NCBI GenBank assembly: GCA_023460315.1
Contig: JAEWQO010000125.1
Coordinates: forward strand, 78,519-142,518
Direction: 5' to 3'
Length of the DNA: 64,000 nucleotides
Origin: Actinomycetes bacterium
GTDB taxonomy: Bacteria; Actinomycetota; Coriobacteriia; Coriobacteriales; Eggerthellaceae
The notes under the pieces are model-generated. The model did not search any database. It saw nothing but the letters and a program-made list of their open reading frames with translations, and had not been told where the DNA came from. A program made the translations under genes and the position numbers. Positions 19,314-27,586 of this stretch are shown here, one piece after another. The number at the start of each line of letters is the position of its first letter. Position 1 is the first letter of the stretch.

Positions 19314-20306
19314 TTACTCGGAATCGGGAGAAGCGGCCACGAAAGGTTGCGCTCGGGCAGCGAATTCGCCCGTCAACTCCTCAAAGCTCGAACGGTCCTG
19401 CACGCACGCACGATGCGCAGTCCTGTCGATGCGGCGCACCAGGTTCGCCAAAACTCCTCCGAAACCCACCTCGACGAACGTGTCCGCGCCCGCCGTGCGC
19501 AACGCCTCGATGCTCTGCTGGAAACGGACGGGGCTCACGAGGTGGCGGGCAAGATGGCTGCGTGCATCCGATGCGGCGAGGGGCTCGGCATCCGTGTTGC
19601 ATATGAGCGGCACGCGGGGCTCAGCAAACTCCACCCGCTCAAGATAGGAAGCGAGTTCTCGGGACGCGTCGGCCATGAGCGGGCTATGAAACGCTCCCGA
19701 CGTGGCGAGGCGCGAGAATCTCCGCCCACCAGCAGACCATGCCTCCTCTGCGCGGGCAACAGCTTCGACCGTGCCGGCAATCACGATCTGTCCCGGACAA
19801 TTGAAATTCGCAGGGACAAGCACCTCCCCCTGGGCACATTCGTCGCAGACCTTCCGCACCGCATCCTCATCGGCCTTGAGCAGCGCGCTCATGGCTCCAG
19901 GATGGGCTGCGGCCGCCTGGGCCATGAGCTCGGAGCGTGCCTTGACGAAGGAGAATGTGTCTTCGTCGGAAAGCATGCCCGCCACGGCCAGGGCGCTCAC
20001 CTGGCCCAGAGAGAATCCCAAGACCGCAGCAGGTGCCGTTCCCCGCGCTTCAAGCGCACGCGCTATGCCCACCGACAGCGCGCAGAGCGCCGGCTGGGCA
20101 TAGCGCGTGTCGTTCAGCTTGTGGGGATCCGCGTTCTCCAGGAGATCGGCCACATCGTAGCCAAGCACATCCGACGCGCAAGAAAACACTGCCGCAACCT
20201 CAGGCACGCCCTTGAGGTCGCAGCCCATGCCGGGGCGCTGCGAGCCTTGGCCAGACAACAGGAACACCGGGGAAGCGGGAGCGATGGCAGCAATCTGTCC
20301 AGACAT
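19314..20306 (-). CDS. fabD: Malonyl-CoA:ACP transacylase FabD
   Basis: 330-residue acyltransferase. The oxyanion glutamine motif LLSGQGSQRPGMG is at residues 17-29. The nucleophile Ser lies in GFSLGQ, where the usual GHSLG has His replaced by Phe. The catalytic His is in SGAFHSPLM. It loads malonyl groups from CoA onto ACP for chain elongation. It sits 14 bases before fabG and 11 after fabK in the cluster. The His-to-Phe change next to the nucleophile is unusual but not disabling by itself. Confidence 0.94.
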   Translation of the reverse strand: MSGQIAAIAPASPVFLLSGQGSQRPGMGCDLKGVPEVAAVFSCASDVLGYDVADLLENADPHKLNDTRYAQPALCALSVGIARALEARGTAPAAVLGFSLGQVSALAVAGMLSDEDTFSFVKARSELMAQAAAAHPGAMSALLKADEDAVRKVCDECAQGEVLVPANFNCPGQIVIAGTVEAVARAEEAWSAGGRRFSRLATSGAFHSPLMADASRELASYLERVEFAEPRVPLICNTDAEPLAASDARSHLARHLVSPVRFQQSIEALRTAGADTFVEVGFGGVLANLVRRIDRTAHRACVQDRSSFEELTGEFAARAQPFVAASPDSE

Positions 20307-20317
20307 GCGTCGCCGTC

Positions 20318-21304
20318 CTATGCGCTCGGTGTCGTGCCGAAGCGCGCACGCTTCGCATTGGCCTCAGCCAGCGAGGACAGGCTGAGGCCGCCAAGAGCTT
20401 CAGCTTCGGCGACCAGGCCAGACACCACTTCTGCGGCAGTTTGCCGCTCGTGCACGAGGGCGGCTGACTGTCCGGCCATCATGGTCCCATTGTCGATGTC
20501 ACCCTCGACGGCACGGCGCAGGCTGCCCACATACATTGCCTCCAGCTCATCGCCATTGGCAGCGACATCCCCTTCGAGCTTGCGAACGGTGCGTGCAAAC
20601 TTGTTCTTGATGCAACGCACCGGATGCCCGCTGCCACGGCCGGTGACGATGGTATCCGCGTCCTTCGCGCCGAGGACCTTTTCCTTGTAGGCATCGGCGA
20701 TGGTGCATTCGTCAACCGTGAGAAACCGAGTTCCCACCTGCACACCCTCTGCTCCAAGGGCGAACGCGGCCGCCATGCCACGACCGTCGGCAATGCCGCC
20801 GGCGGCGATGACGGGAATGGACACGGCGTCGCACACCGCAGGAACGAGCGCCATCGTCGTGAGCTCGCCGATATGTCCACCGGCCTCGGTGCCCTCGGCG
20901 ACGACGGCATCGGCGCCGAGGCGCTCCATGCGCGCGGCAAGGGCGCTTGACGCCACCACCGGCACCACCTTGATGCCGGCTTCCTTCCAGAGGTCAAGGT
21001 AGTTGGCCGGGCTGCCCGCTCCCGTGGTTATGACGTCAATGCGCAGTTCAGCCAAAAGTTTCGCAACCTCGGCGGCATGGGGATCCATGAGCATGACGTT
21101 CGCGCCAATCGGTTTGTCGGTCAGGGAGCGTGCAAGGGACACCTGCTCCTTGACCCAGGCGAGCGGAGCGCCGCCGCATGCGATGATGCCCAGACCTCCG
21201 GCCTCGCTCACCGCGCCAGCCAGGCTCGCGTTCGCGATGCGCGCCATCGCTCCCTGGATGACGGGCACCTCAATGCCCAGAAGCTCCGTTACCCGCGTCT
21301 TCAT
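20318..21304 (-). CDS. fabK: FMN-dependent enoyl-ACP reductase FabK
   Basis: 328-residue TIM-barrel flavoprotein of the nitronate monooxygenase/FabK superfamily. It begins MKTRVTELLGIEVPVIQGAMA and has the GAGSPANYLDLWKEAG and AEGTEAGGHIGELTT segments of FabK, with C-terminal VQVGTRFLTVDEC. It catalyses the last reduction of each fatty-acid elongation cycle using NAD(P)H. No fabI or fabV is seen in the window. The position between acpP and fabD matches Firmicute fab clusters and favours FabK over a nitronate monooxygenase. GAGGAC precedes the ATG. Confidence 0.92.
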   Translation of the reverse strand: MKTRVTELLGIEVPVIQGAMARIANASLAGAVSEAGGLGIIACGGAPLAWVKEQVSLARSLTDKPIGANVMLMDPHAAEVAKLLAELRIDVITTGAGSPANYLDLWKEAGIKVVPVVASSALAARMERLGADAVVAEGTEAGGHIGELTTMALVPAVCDAVSIPVIAAGGIADGRGMAAAFALGAEGVQVGTRFLTVDECTIADAYKEKVLGAKDADTIVTGRGSGHPVRCIKNKFARTVRKLEGDVAANGDELEAMYVGSLRRAVEGDIDNGTMMAGQSAALVHERQTAAEVVSGLVAEAEALGGLSLSSLAEANAKRARFGTTPSA

Positions 21305-21367
21305 GAATGTCCTCTTCCCCCGCTCGCCGAAAGCGTCGCGTTTATCGACAACCGTCCTGAACCGATG

Positions 21368-21589
21368 CTACTTGAGCGAGTCGATATGCGCGACCAGCTT
21401 GCCGATCGTGTCAATGCCCTCCGGTTCGCCGAACTCGATATCGCACTTCTCTTCCAGGTCGCAAATGAGCTCGACCATGTCGAGCGAATCGATGCCCAGG
21501 GAATCAAGCGTCGCATCCTCGGTGATCTGCCCAGCCTCAAGATCGAGGTTTTCCACAAGGACGTCTTTCACGATGTCGATGGTGGCCAT
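21368..21589 (-). CDS. acpP: Acyl carrier protein
   Basis: 73-residue acidic helical protein with the phosphopantetheine attachment Ser in GIDSLDMVEL (Ser37). ACP carries the growing acyl chain between the Fab enzymes. AAGGAG is seven bases before the ATG at 21589. It is the first biosynthetic gene of the cluster, separated from fabT by a long non-coding stretch. A FabT-type palindrome lies 27 bases upstream, so it probably heads its own regulated transcript acpP-fabK-fabD-fabG-fabF-fabZ-accDA. Confidence 0.96.
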   Translation of the reverse strand: MATIDIVKDVLVENLDLEAGQITEDATLDSLGIDSLDMVELICDLEEKCDIEFGEPEGIDTIGKLVAHIDSLK

Positions 21590-21615
21590 ATCGGTTCTCC
21601 TTACGATTGATTTAG

Positions 21616-21628
21616 TTTGATAATCAAA
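21616..21628. promoter_or_regulatory. FabT-type operator upstream of acpP
   Basis: TTTGATAATCAAA is a perfect palindrome matching the TTTGA-N3-TCAAA core recognised by streptococcal FabT. It lies in the acpP 5' untranslated region, 27 bases before the start codon. FabT represses when bound to acyl-ACP, so this would give end-product control of the cluster. Confidence 0.65.
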
Positions 21629-21696
21629 GTATTTCCTCGTTCAGTATGGTACGGTCCCCCGATGCGGAATGCAAGCACTTTCACGATTTCTGCGAC

Positions 21697-21956
21697 TCTG
21701 CCGCCCAGTTGCCACCCGGTGCCGCCTGGTGTCGCGCGGCTGTCGCCTGGTTGCCACCCAGTTGCCACCCGGTGCCGCCTGGTTGCCACCCGGCTGTCGC
21801 CTGGTTGCCGCCCGGTGCCGCCTAGTTGCCGCCCGGTCGTCACCCGATGCCGCGCGGCTGTCACCCGATTGCCGCCTGGTTGTCGCCTGGCGGTCACCCG
21901 GTTGCCGCCTGGCGGTCACCCGACTTCCGCCTGGTTGCCGCCCGATGCCGCGCGGG
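21697..21956. repeat. Degenerate 11-bp tandem repeat, about 23 units
   Basis: Units resembling GGTTGCCGCCT, GGTTGCCACCC, GGCTGTCGCCT and GGCGGTCACCC follow each other with an 11-bp period and occasional 9-, 10- or 12-base units. The array is GC-rich, strand-asymmetric and non-coding, and ends 82 bases before the parS site. Confidence 0.8.
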
Positions 21957-22038
21957 CCCAAAGGCATCGGAACGCGCAGAAGCAGAGAATCGGCGAGAGC
22001 GCCCCTGACGAACTGCTCGGGATAACAACGGACCGGAA

Positions 22039-22054
22039 TGTTTCACGTGAAACA
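22039..22054. other. parS centromere site (ParB-binding palindrome)
   Basis: TGTTTCACGTGAAACA is a perfect 16-bp palindrome identical to the consensus chromosomal parS site recognised by ParB/Spo0J; flanking A and T extend the symmetry to 18 bp. It lies in the non-coding region between acpP and fabT. parS sites normally cluster near the replication origin and load ParB and SMC. No parAB genes are in the window. Confidence 0.85.
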
Positions 22055-22145
22055 TCTGTTCGTGAAAAACCGCGGGATGCCGAAGGTGATCAAGAAGGGA
22101 GCGCAGCGGCTGACAAAGGGGCATGCAGGCCAAAGACCGAGGCAA

Positions 22146-22619
22146 TCACGCCTGGGTGTCAAAGAATGCCTTGACTTTTGACAGCCCTTCGACGAACACG
22201 CGCTCCTCTTCTTCAGAGAGGTCGGCAAGGGCCTCATCAATCATCTGGCGATGAAACAGATTGTGGGCACGAAGCACCTTTCTCCCCTTTTTTGTCAGGG
22301 AGACAAGCACTTTGCGACGGTCGTTTTCCGACCGCGTGCGCCTGATGAACCCTTTTTCAACCAGCTTGTTCACTGCCGTCGTCAAGGTGGCAAGCGTCAC
22401 GTTCAGCCGCGCCGCGACAACATTCATGGGGTTGCACTCATGAAGCCCCACGGCCACGATCGTATGGACCTCGGTGATGGTGAGGCCGTGCGTCAGGCGA
22501 TTGTCGAGCGACTTCTCCTCAATGCGCAGGATGGAGTTAAACGTGCTCGAAAGCAGTTCGTCCACCTCATCGCGTCGCCGCCTCGTGGCGCGCTCGTCAC
22601 TTGATCCGCCCTCTTCCAT
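22146..22619 (-). CDS. fabT: MarR-family fatty-acid regulator (FabT-like)
   Basis: 157 residues with a MarR winged helix. The recognition region (MNVVAARLNVTLATLTTAVNK) is at about 77-97, followed by the wing with RRTRSENDRRKVLVSLT. It has the size of FabT and lies at the head of a fab cluster in the FabT position. FabT-type palindromes occur both in its own promoter region and before acpP, which supports assigning it as the acyl-ACP-responsive repressor. The N-terminus (residues 1-17) is rich in charged residues. The specific ligand is inferred from context, not from residues. Confidence 0.8.
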   Translation of the reverse strand: MEEGGSSDERATRRRRDEVDELLSSTFNSILRIEEKSLDNRLTHGLTITEVHTIVAVGLHECNPMNVVAARLNVTLATLTTAVNKLVEKGFIRRTRSENDRRKVLVSLTKKGRKVLRAHNLFHRQMIDEALADLSEEEERVFVEGLSKVKAFFDTQA

Positions 22620-23035
22620 CGCACCCCCTCACGAAACGCACCCGAACCATATAAACCTCGCAACTCTTTCCAACGCCGCTCCTCTTACGCAGGAACGGCG
22701 GATAAGCTCGCGCGACGCAGCCGCAGATGCGCTGCAGCCCACGTGCAGAAACAGCGCGCTTCGAAGGATAGGTCTGTCGAACCTCGCGCTTGGAACCAAC
22801 CCCGCCTCAACCCCACGCAGAGACAGCACGCTTCGGCGAGCACGCCTCGCACATGCATGCGCATCATACCGTACTTCATTCGACAATCAAAGTATCTTCA
22901 GCATGATCACGCAGGGCGTTCAGAAGACCGCATGACTCCCGCTCGACTTCCCTCTGCGGAATCGGAATGAGGGCACGGACCGGGTGAGAGACCGCGCACG
23001 TGGCAAACGAGGCACCGGAGGCCGCCACAGGGAGC
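22620..23035. other. Non-coding stretch between fabT and rnr
   Basis: A 416-bp gap containing the fabT promoter and operator near 22863-22891, a long fabT leader (about 240 bases) and the region downstream of rnr. No gene or clear terminator was recognised. Confidence 0.5.
22863..22891 (-). promoter_or_regulatory. fabT promoter overlapped by a FabT-type operator
   Basis: On the minus strand TTGATT (22885-22890) and TATGAT (22863-22868) are 16 bp apart. The operator-like TTTGATTGTCGAA (22879-22891) covers the -35 hexamer and differs from the TTTGA-N3-TCAAA palindrome by one base. This suggests autoregulation. Confidence 0.6.
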
Positions 23036-25387
23036 TCAGAGCGCAGGGACCACGGAGCTGCGCCTCTCTTCCTCGTCAGCCAAGCGAAAGTCAAGGCGGC
23101 GGGCATGCACATCGGCGCGGACCAGCACGACGGAGAGGCGTTGTCCCAAATGGTAGACTTTACCGGTATCCTGTCCGGTCAGACGATACAACACGGGATC
23201 GAGCGCGAAGTATTCATGTCCCAAATCCTTCATGCGCACCAGTCCCTCGGCCGTGTTCTCCAGACGCACATACAGGCCGTAGGAAGCCACGCCCGAAATG
23301 ACGGCGGAAAAGACTTGGCCGATGAAGCGCTCAAGATACTCGATGATCTTCAGTTCATGAGACTCGCGGGATGCAGCTTCGGCAACGCGCTCCATGACGG
23401 ACGAATGCTCGGAAAGCCAAGCGAGGCTCGAAACCTCTTGATCGAACCATTCGGGACGCTTCGTCAGCTGAGAGCGGAGCATGCGATGCACGACAAGGTC
23501 GGGATAGCGTCTGATGGGAGAGGTGAAATGCGTGTATGCCGCACTCGCCAAACCGTAATGGGGCTCGCACAGAGGCCGATACACGGCGCGCTTCAAAGAG
23601 CGCAACACCAGCGTGGAAACCAGCTCTCCCTCGGCCCGTCCGGCGCTGGCTGCAAGAACAGCTTGGACAACCAGGGGGTTTCCGTCCACAAGACCCTGCT
23701 GATCGATGTCTTTGAACCAAACGAATTCCTGAAAGACGGGGACGAGAGCGGCAAGGCTTTCCGCAGAAGGCTGCTCATGCACACGGTAGATGCAGGGAAA
23801 TTTCGCATCGCGCAGGTGCGACGCAACCGTCTCGTTCGCGAGGATCATCGCCTCCTCAACGACCGACGTCGCTTCGGTCTTGCGGCGCAGGTCGAGAGAC
23901 ACCGGCCTCCCCTCGCCGTCGAGGCGCACTTTGGCCTCCGTCGTCGCGAAGTCAATGCCGCCTGCCGCCTTGCGCGCGCGGGATCGAAAGCCTGCTATCT
24001 TCGAGAGGGCCGAAAGCCTCCACCCGAGAGCAGCTGTCTGCGCAGGAAAAGGGTGCGAGACTCCTGGGCGGCCCGGGCCATCGTCTCCATCACGACGGGC
24101 CGCATCCAGCATTTCCTGTGCCTGATCGTATGAGAGACGCGCATCGGACCTGACGAGCGCAGGGTACAGTTCGTAGCGAACAAGACGGCCCCGATCATCC
24201 AGATAGAGATCGGCAGTCAGGGAACGACGGTCCTCTCCCGGTTTGAGCGAGCACAGTTCGTTCGACAAGCGCTCGGGCAACATGGGTATGACGCGGTCAA
24301 CCAGGTAGACGCTGGTGGCCCGGCGACGTGCGTCGAGGTCGACGGATGAGTTCCACGGCACGTAATGCGACACGTCTGCGATGTGCACGCCCAGCCGCCA
24401 CACAGCCTTGCCGGCACCCGCGTTGAGCACGCCCGACCCAATCCCCCGACCTGCAGCGAATGCTTCGCCAGCACCAGAGGCCGATCGCGCCGACCTCACT
24501 GGCTGCGGCATGCTTTCCCCACCCGCCCAGTTCTCTTTTGGACTTTCACCTGCACCAGGAGAAGGCGTTTCGGCCTCGCCACGCCCCCCTGCCACGGGCG
24601 CTTCCGCCAGCAAGGAGGTCCCCCCGTCCGAAAACGGGTCGGCATCCGCCCAGCCCGCAGCCCCCTCCCCCGCCTCAAGGCGGTCCAACGACAGGGCATC
24701 GTCAAAGTCACGTGCATCCGAGGGATCGATGGTGAACACGAACCGGTCGCGCACGTCTCGGTAGCCATCCGCAAGCGCACCGTCCACGTCAAGCGTCGCA
24801 TCCAGCGCCTCGGCCTGCGCTCCTTCGGAAAATGTCGTCTCCAGCTTATGGCGCGCAATGATGAGCTCAATGGCCGCACCCTCATCATCCGTCAGGCCGA
24901 TGACCTCCTCGATCACGCCGGTCGCCGCCGTCGCGCGACTGGGAAACGTAGTGATGCGCACGCGGACAAGCGCCCCGTCAGGCACCTGGGGATAGTCGGC
25001 CCGCATGGTGAAAATGTCGTAGGGAATGCGCGTGTCTTCTGGAACGACAACGCCAAACGGCTCCGCAATCTCGTACGTGCCGACGATCGTGTCATGGGCC
25101 CGGTCGATGACACGCACCACCCGGGCAGCCGGCTTCTCGTCAAAACGGGTGGAGCTGCCGCCCCGGCTTTCAGGGGCTCTCGTCCCACGCTGGTCTCCGC
25201 GTGAGGCGACGGGCAAAGGTGCAACTTCAACCATATCGCCATGGAAGGCACCGTTCATCTTCGCCTCAGGAACGAAGTACTCGCCCTCAGCCGTCTGAAC
25301 GAAACCAAAGCCGCCCTTGCGCACCGAAAGCACGCCACGCGGATTGCTGCGGGGACGCTTCCTCGTGCGAGACCTTGTCCGCACCAT
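23036..25387 (-). CDS. rnr: Ribonuclease R
   Basis: 783-residue exoribonuclease of the RNB family. An N-terminal basic tail (RTRSRTRKRPRSNPRG) is followed by cold-shock-like RNA-binding domains, the RNB catalytic domain with IDPSDARDFDDAL (the metal-binding Asp residues), and a C-terminal S1 domain. It degrades structured RNA from the 3' end. Residues about 238-328 form a Gly/Ala/Ser/Pro-rich insertion inside the RNB domain, between the catalytic Asp motif and WRLGVHIADVS, where relatives have only a few residues. It starts five bases downstream of the ctpA stop. Confidence 0.94.
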   Translation of the reverse strand: MVRTRSRTRKRPRSNPRGVLSVRKGGFGFVQTAEGEYFVPEAKMNGAFHGDMVEVAPLPVASRGDQRGTRAPESRGGSSTRFDEKPAARVVRVIDRAHDTIVGTYEIAEPFGVVVPEDTRIPYDIFTMRADYPQVPDGALVRVRITTFPSRATAATGVIEEVIGLTDDEGAAIELIIARHKLETTFSEGAQAEALDATLDVDGALADGYRDVRDRFVFTIDPSDARDFDDALSLDRLEAGEGAAGWADADPFSDGGTSLLAEAPVAGGRGEAETPSPGAGESPKENWAGGESMPQPVRSARSASGAGEAFAAGRGIGSGVLNAGAGKAVWRLGVHIADVSHYVPWNSSVDLDARRRATSVYLVDRVIPMLPERLSNELCSLKPGEDRRSLTADLYLDDRGRLVRYELYPALVRSDARLSYDQAQEMLDAARRDGDDGPGRPGVSHPFPAQTAALGWRLSALSKIAGFRSRARKAAGGIDFATTEAKVRLDGEGRPVSLDLRRKTEATSVVEEAMILANETVASHLRDAKFPCIYRVHEQPSAESLAALVPVFQEFVWFKDIDQQGLVDGNPLVVQAVLAASAGRAEGELVSTLVLRSLKRAVYRPLCEPHYGLASAAYTHFTSPIRRYPDLVVHRMLRSQLTKRPEWFDQEVSSLAWLSEHSSVMERVAEAASRESHELKIIEYLERFIGQVFSAVISGVASYGLYVRLENTAEGLVRMKDLGHEYFALDPVLYRLTGQDTGKVYHLGQRLSVVLVRADVHARRLDFRLADEEERRSSVVPAL

Positions 25388-25392
25388 GATGC

Positions 25393-26670
25393 CTAGCTCT
25401 GTCCGGATGACTGGGCGGTGTCAATGGCAAGCGTGAGCTGGTTGTCCCCCTCATCCGAAGCCGTCACGGTCATATCGGGCGTCACGCCAACGCCGTCGAT
25501 GCCATGTCCCTGAGGACTCTGATAATAGGCTGCGGTATACCGTAGCGCACCGCCGAAGCTCAGATCGCGGATCACCTGCACGGAGCCTTTCCCCAAAGTT
25601 GCCGTGCCCACCAGCGTTGCGCGCTGGCTGTCCTTCAAGGCAGCCGCCAGCACTTCGGCAGCGGCGGCCGTATGCTCGTTCACCAGAACGACGAGAGGCT
25701 TGTCCGTCACGGCAGACCCCGTCGCCGACTTCACCGTCTTGTTATCCTTGGTCTCAATCTGAACAATCGTGCCACTTTTGATAAAAAGGCTGGCGACATC
25801 GACTCCCTGAGTGAGATACCCGCCCGGATTGTCGCGGATGTCAAGCACATATGAAGAAGCGCCTTGATCAGCAAGATCGGCGAGAGCCTGCTTCACCAGC
25901 GTAGCCGAGTTCTGGGTCAGCTGCTTGAGCTTGATGTAGCCCACCGACCCCGAAAGCTCGCTCTCCACGTTTTTGACCTGGTATTCGGAGCACACGAGCG
26001 TTTTCGTGAACTCCTCTCCCCCTTCCGCCTCAAGAGTGGCGGGACGACGCCAGGTGACGACAACGCTGTCGCCTTCCTCACGCGCCAGAGCGGCCACCAC
26101 CTCGGTCTGCGACCAATCGTGATCCCGATCCCCGTCGATAGCCTCGACGAAGTCACCCTGCTGTACGCCAGCAAGCTGAGCCGCCGACCCATCGAACACG
26201 TCCACGACATAGGCGCGGCCGTTGTATTCGGAAAACAGCACACCGATGCCCGCATAGCTCTTCGAGCTGTCCTGCAGAAGCTTGTCATAGCTGGACGCAT
26301 CATAGTAGCGCAGGTAGTTGTCTTGCGTGCTGTCGGCGAAAGCATCGAGCACGTTCTTCGTCACCGTGTCAAGATCATAGGAATCAAGGCTGTCGGTCTG
26401 CAGCACTCCCTCGACTTCCGCAACGCGGGCGCCAATGGAATCATAGGTGTCTCCCGACGTGGTCGCTCCAGGATTGCGATCGACGTCCACCACGAGCGAC
26501 GAAAATCCCAGTCGCTCAAGAAGATCCTGGTCACCGCGAACCGCAAAGCCAACCACAAAGGCAACAAAGACGATGATGATGCCCGAAAGCGCTTTCGCAA
26601 CGTGAAGGCTGTGACTCCGCGCTTTATTCGCGGATGTCACAGCCCGCCTGTTGTCACCATGCTTGGCCAT
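25393..26670 (-). CDS. ctpA: S41-family carboxy-terminal processing protease homologue, nucleophile Ser replaced by Ala
   Basis: 425 residues: one N-terminal membrane anchor (about 26-44), a PDZ domain (about 135-235) and the S41 catalytic fold. The Lys-Asp part of the catalytic set is in place (Asp347 and Lys361 in TLGKGSVQ). The segment aligned with the SASASE motif reads TAAAAE, so the nucleophilic Ser is Ala336. CtpA proteases trim envelope proteins or cell-wall hydrolase regulators. This copy may be inactive, act as a scaffold, or use another residue such as Thr334. It sits ten bases after ftsX, which suggests work at the divisome or cell wall. Confidence 0.9.
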   Translation of the reverse strand: MAKHGDNRRAVTSANKARSHSLHVAKALSGIIIVFVAFVVGFAVRGDQDLLERLGFSSLVVDVDRNPGATTSGDTYDSIGARVAEVEGVLQTDSLDSYDLDTVTKNVLDAFADSTQDNYLRYYDASSYDKLLQDSSKSYAGIGVLFSEYNGRAYVVDVFDGSAAQLAGVQQGDFVEAIDGDRDHDWSQTEVVAALAREEGDSVVVTWRRPATLEAEGGEEFTKTLVCSEYQVKNVESELSGSVGYIKLKQLTQNSATLVKQALADLADQGASSYVLDIRDNPGGYLTQGVDVASLFIKSGTIVQIETKDNKTVKSATGSAVTDKPLVVLVNEHTAAAAEVLAAALKDSQRATLVGTATLGKGSVQVIRDLSFGGALRYTAAYYQSPQGHGIDGVGVTPDMTVTASDEGDNQLTLAIDTAQSSGQS

Positions 26671-26680
26671 GCCAGCCGCG

Positions 26681-27586
26681 CTATACCTTCAGATAGCGGC
26701 GCATCGCAAGAGCCGAGCCGACCAGGCCGATAAGCAATCCCGCCAGCACCAGGGCGCCATAGATGAGAAGGAACGTGTTGAGGCCCATGTTGATGGGCAG
26801 CCAAGGAAACGCGTCCTGCAGCTTGGGCAACGCCAGGCTGCGCAGCAGTTCCAACGCCCCGACCGCCAGAAGCGAACCGATGATGGCGTGCAAGGCGCCT
26901 TCCATCAGGAAGGGCCCGCGAATGAAACCGTTGGAGGCACCCACCAACCGCATGATGGCAATCTCCTTGCGGCGCGCAAGGATAGCCAACCGAATGGTGT
27001 TGTTGATGAACACCATCGCGATGAAGATGAGCAGCGCGATGAGCGCGATGCCGATATAGCGCACATAAGTCGTGAGAGAGAACAGGCGGTCAACCGTCTT
27101 CTGCCCGTACTTGAGCGAGTCGGCCGGCGTGTCGTAGCCAGCAATGGCCTTGAACGTGTCATTGTTCTCGATGGATGATGCCACCTGCTCGACAAGCTGA
27201 GGCTCGGACAGCTGGACATCGATGGATGCCGGCAAGGGGTTCTGGCCATCAAGAGCATCGATGATGTCGGTGTTATTGGTCTCCTTGAAGTTCTCAAGGG
27301 CCTGGTCCTTCGTCGTGAAGCCCACCGATTCGACGCCATCCAACCCCTCGATGTAGCTTTCAAGCGTCTGGATGTCGGCTTCAGACGCATCATCGGCCAC
27401 GTATGCCGCTATGGACACCTGGTCCTCGACCGATGTCACGATATTCTCCACCACAAACCCGCCGATGAAGAAGATGCCAATGATGAGCAGTGACAAAAAG
27501 ATGGTGACGATGGAACCGAGGGCGGTCGACAGGTTGCGGACAAAGCCCTTGAGCGATTCTCTGATGAAATAAAAGAAACTAGACAT
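26681..27586 (-). CDS. ftsX: Cell-division ABC transporter permease FtsX
   Basis: 301 residues. It starts MSSFFYFIRESLKGFVRNLS, the usual Gram-positive FtsX N-terminus, followed by a first membrane helix (about 20-45). An extracellular domain (about 50-170) follows, then three C-terminal membrane helices around the FtsX core (about 170-300, with AIMRLVGASNGFIRGPF). FtsX passes the ATPase signal from FtsE to peptidoglycan hydrolases at the septum. It overlaps ftsE by eight bases and is followed by ctpA. Confidence 0.96.
   Translation of the reverse strand: MSSFFYFIRESLKGFVRNLSTALGSIVTIFLSLLIIGIFFIGGFVVENIVTSVEDQVSIAAYVADDASEADIQTLESYIEGLDGVESVGFTTKDQALENFKETNNTDIIDALDGQNPLPASIDVQLSEPQLVEQVASSIENNDTFKAIAGYDTPADSLKYGQKTVDRLFSLTTYVRYIGIALIALLIFIAMVFINNTIRLAILARRKEIAIMRLVGASNGFIRGPFLMEGALHAIIGSLLAVGALELLRSLALPKLQDAFPWLPINMGLNTFLLIYGALVLAGLLIGLVGSALAMRRYLKV

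Larger units (their letters stand above)
21590..22145. other. Non-coding stretch between acpP and fabT
   Basis: A 556-bp gap holding a FabT-type operator (21616-21628), a possible acpP promoter, 260 bp of 11-bp degenerate tandem repeats and a parS palindrome. A weak promoter for acpP is visible on the minus strand: TTGCAT, a 17-bp spacer, then TACCAT, upstream of the operator. Open frames here only reflect the repeats. Confidence 0.6.

Noticed and set aside
19347..20690. 447-codon plus-strand frame over fabD and fabK
   Set aside because: Antisense shadow of two securely identified genes.
21601..22174. Several frames over the 11-bp repeats near acpP
   Set aside because: Repetitive RRQPGG- or CRLVA-type translations produced by the tandem repeat.
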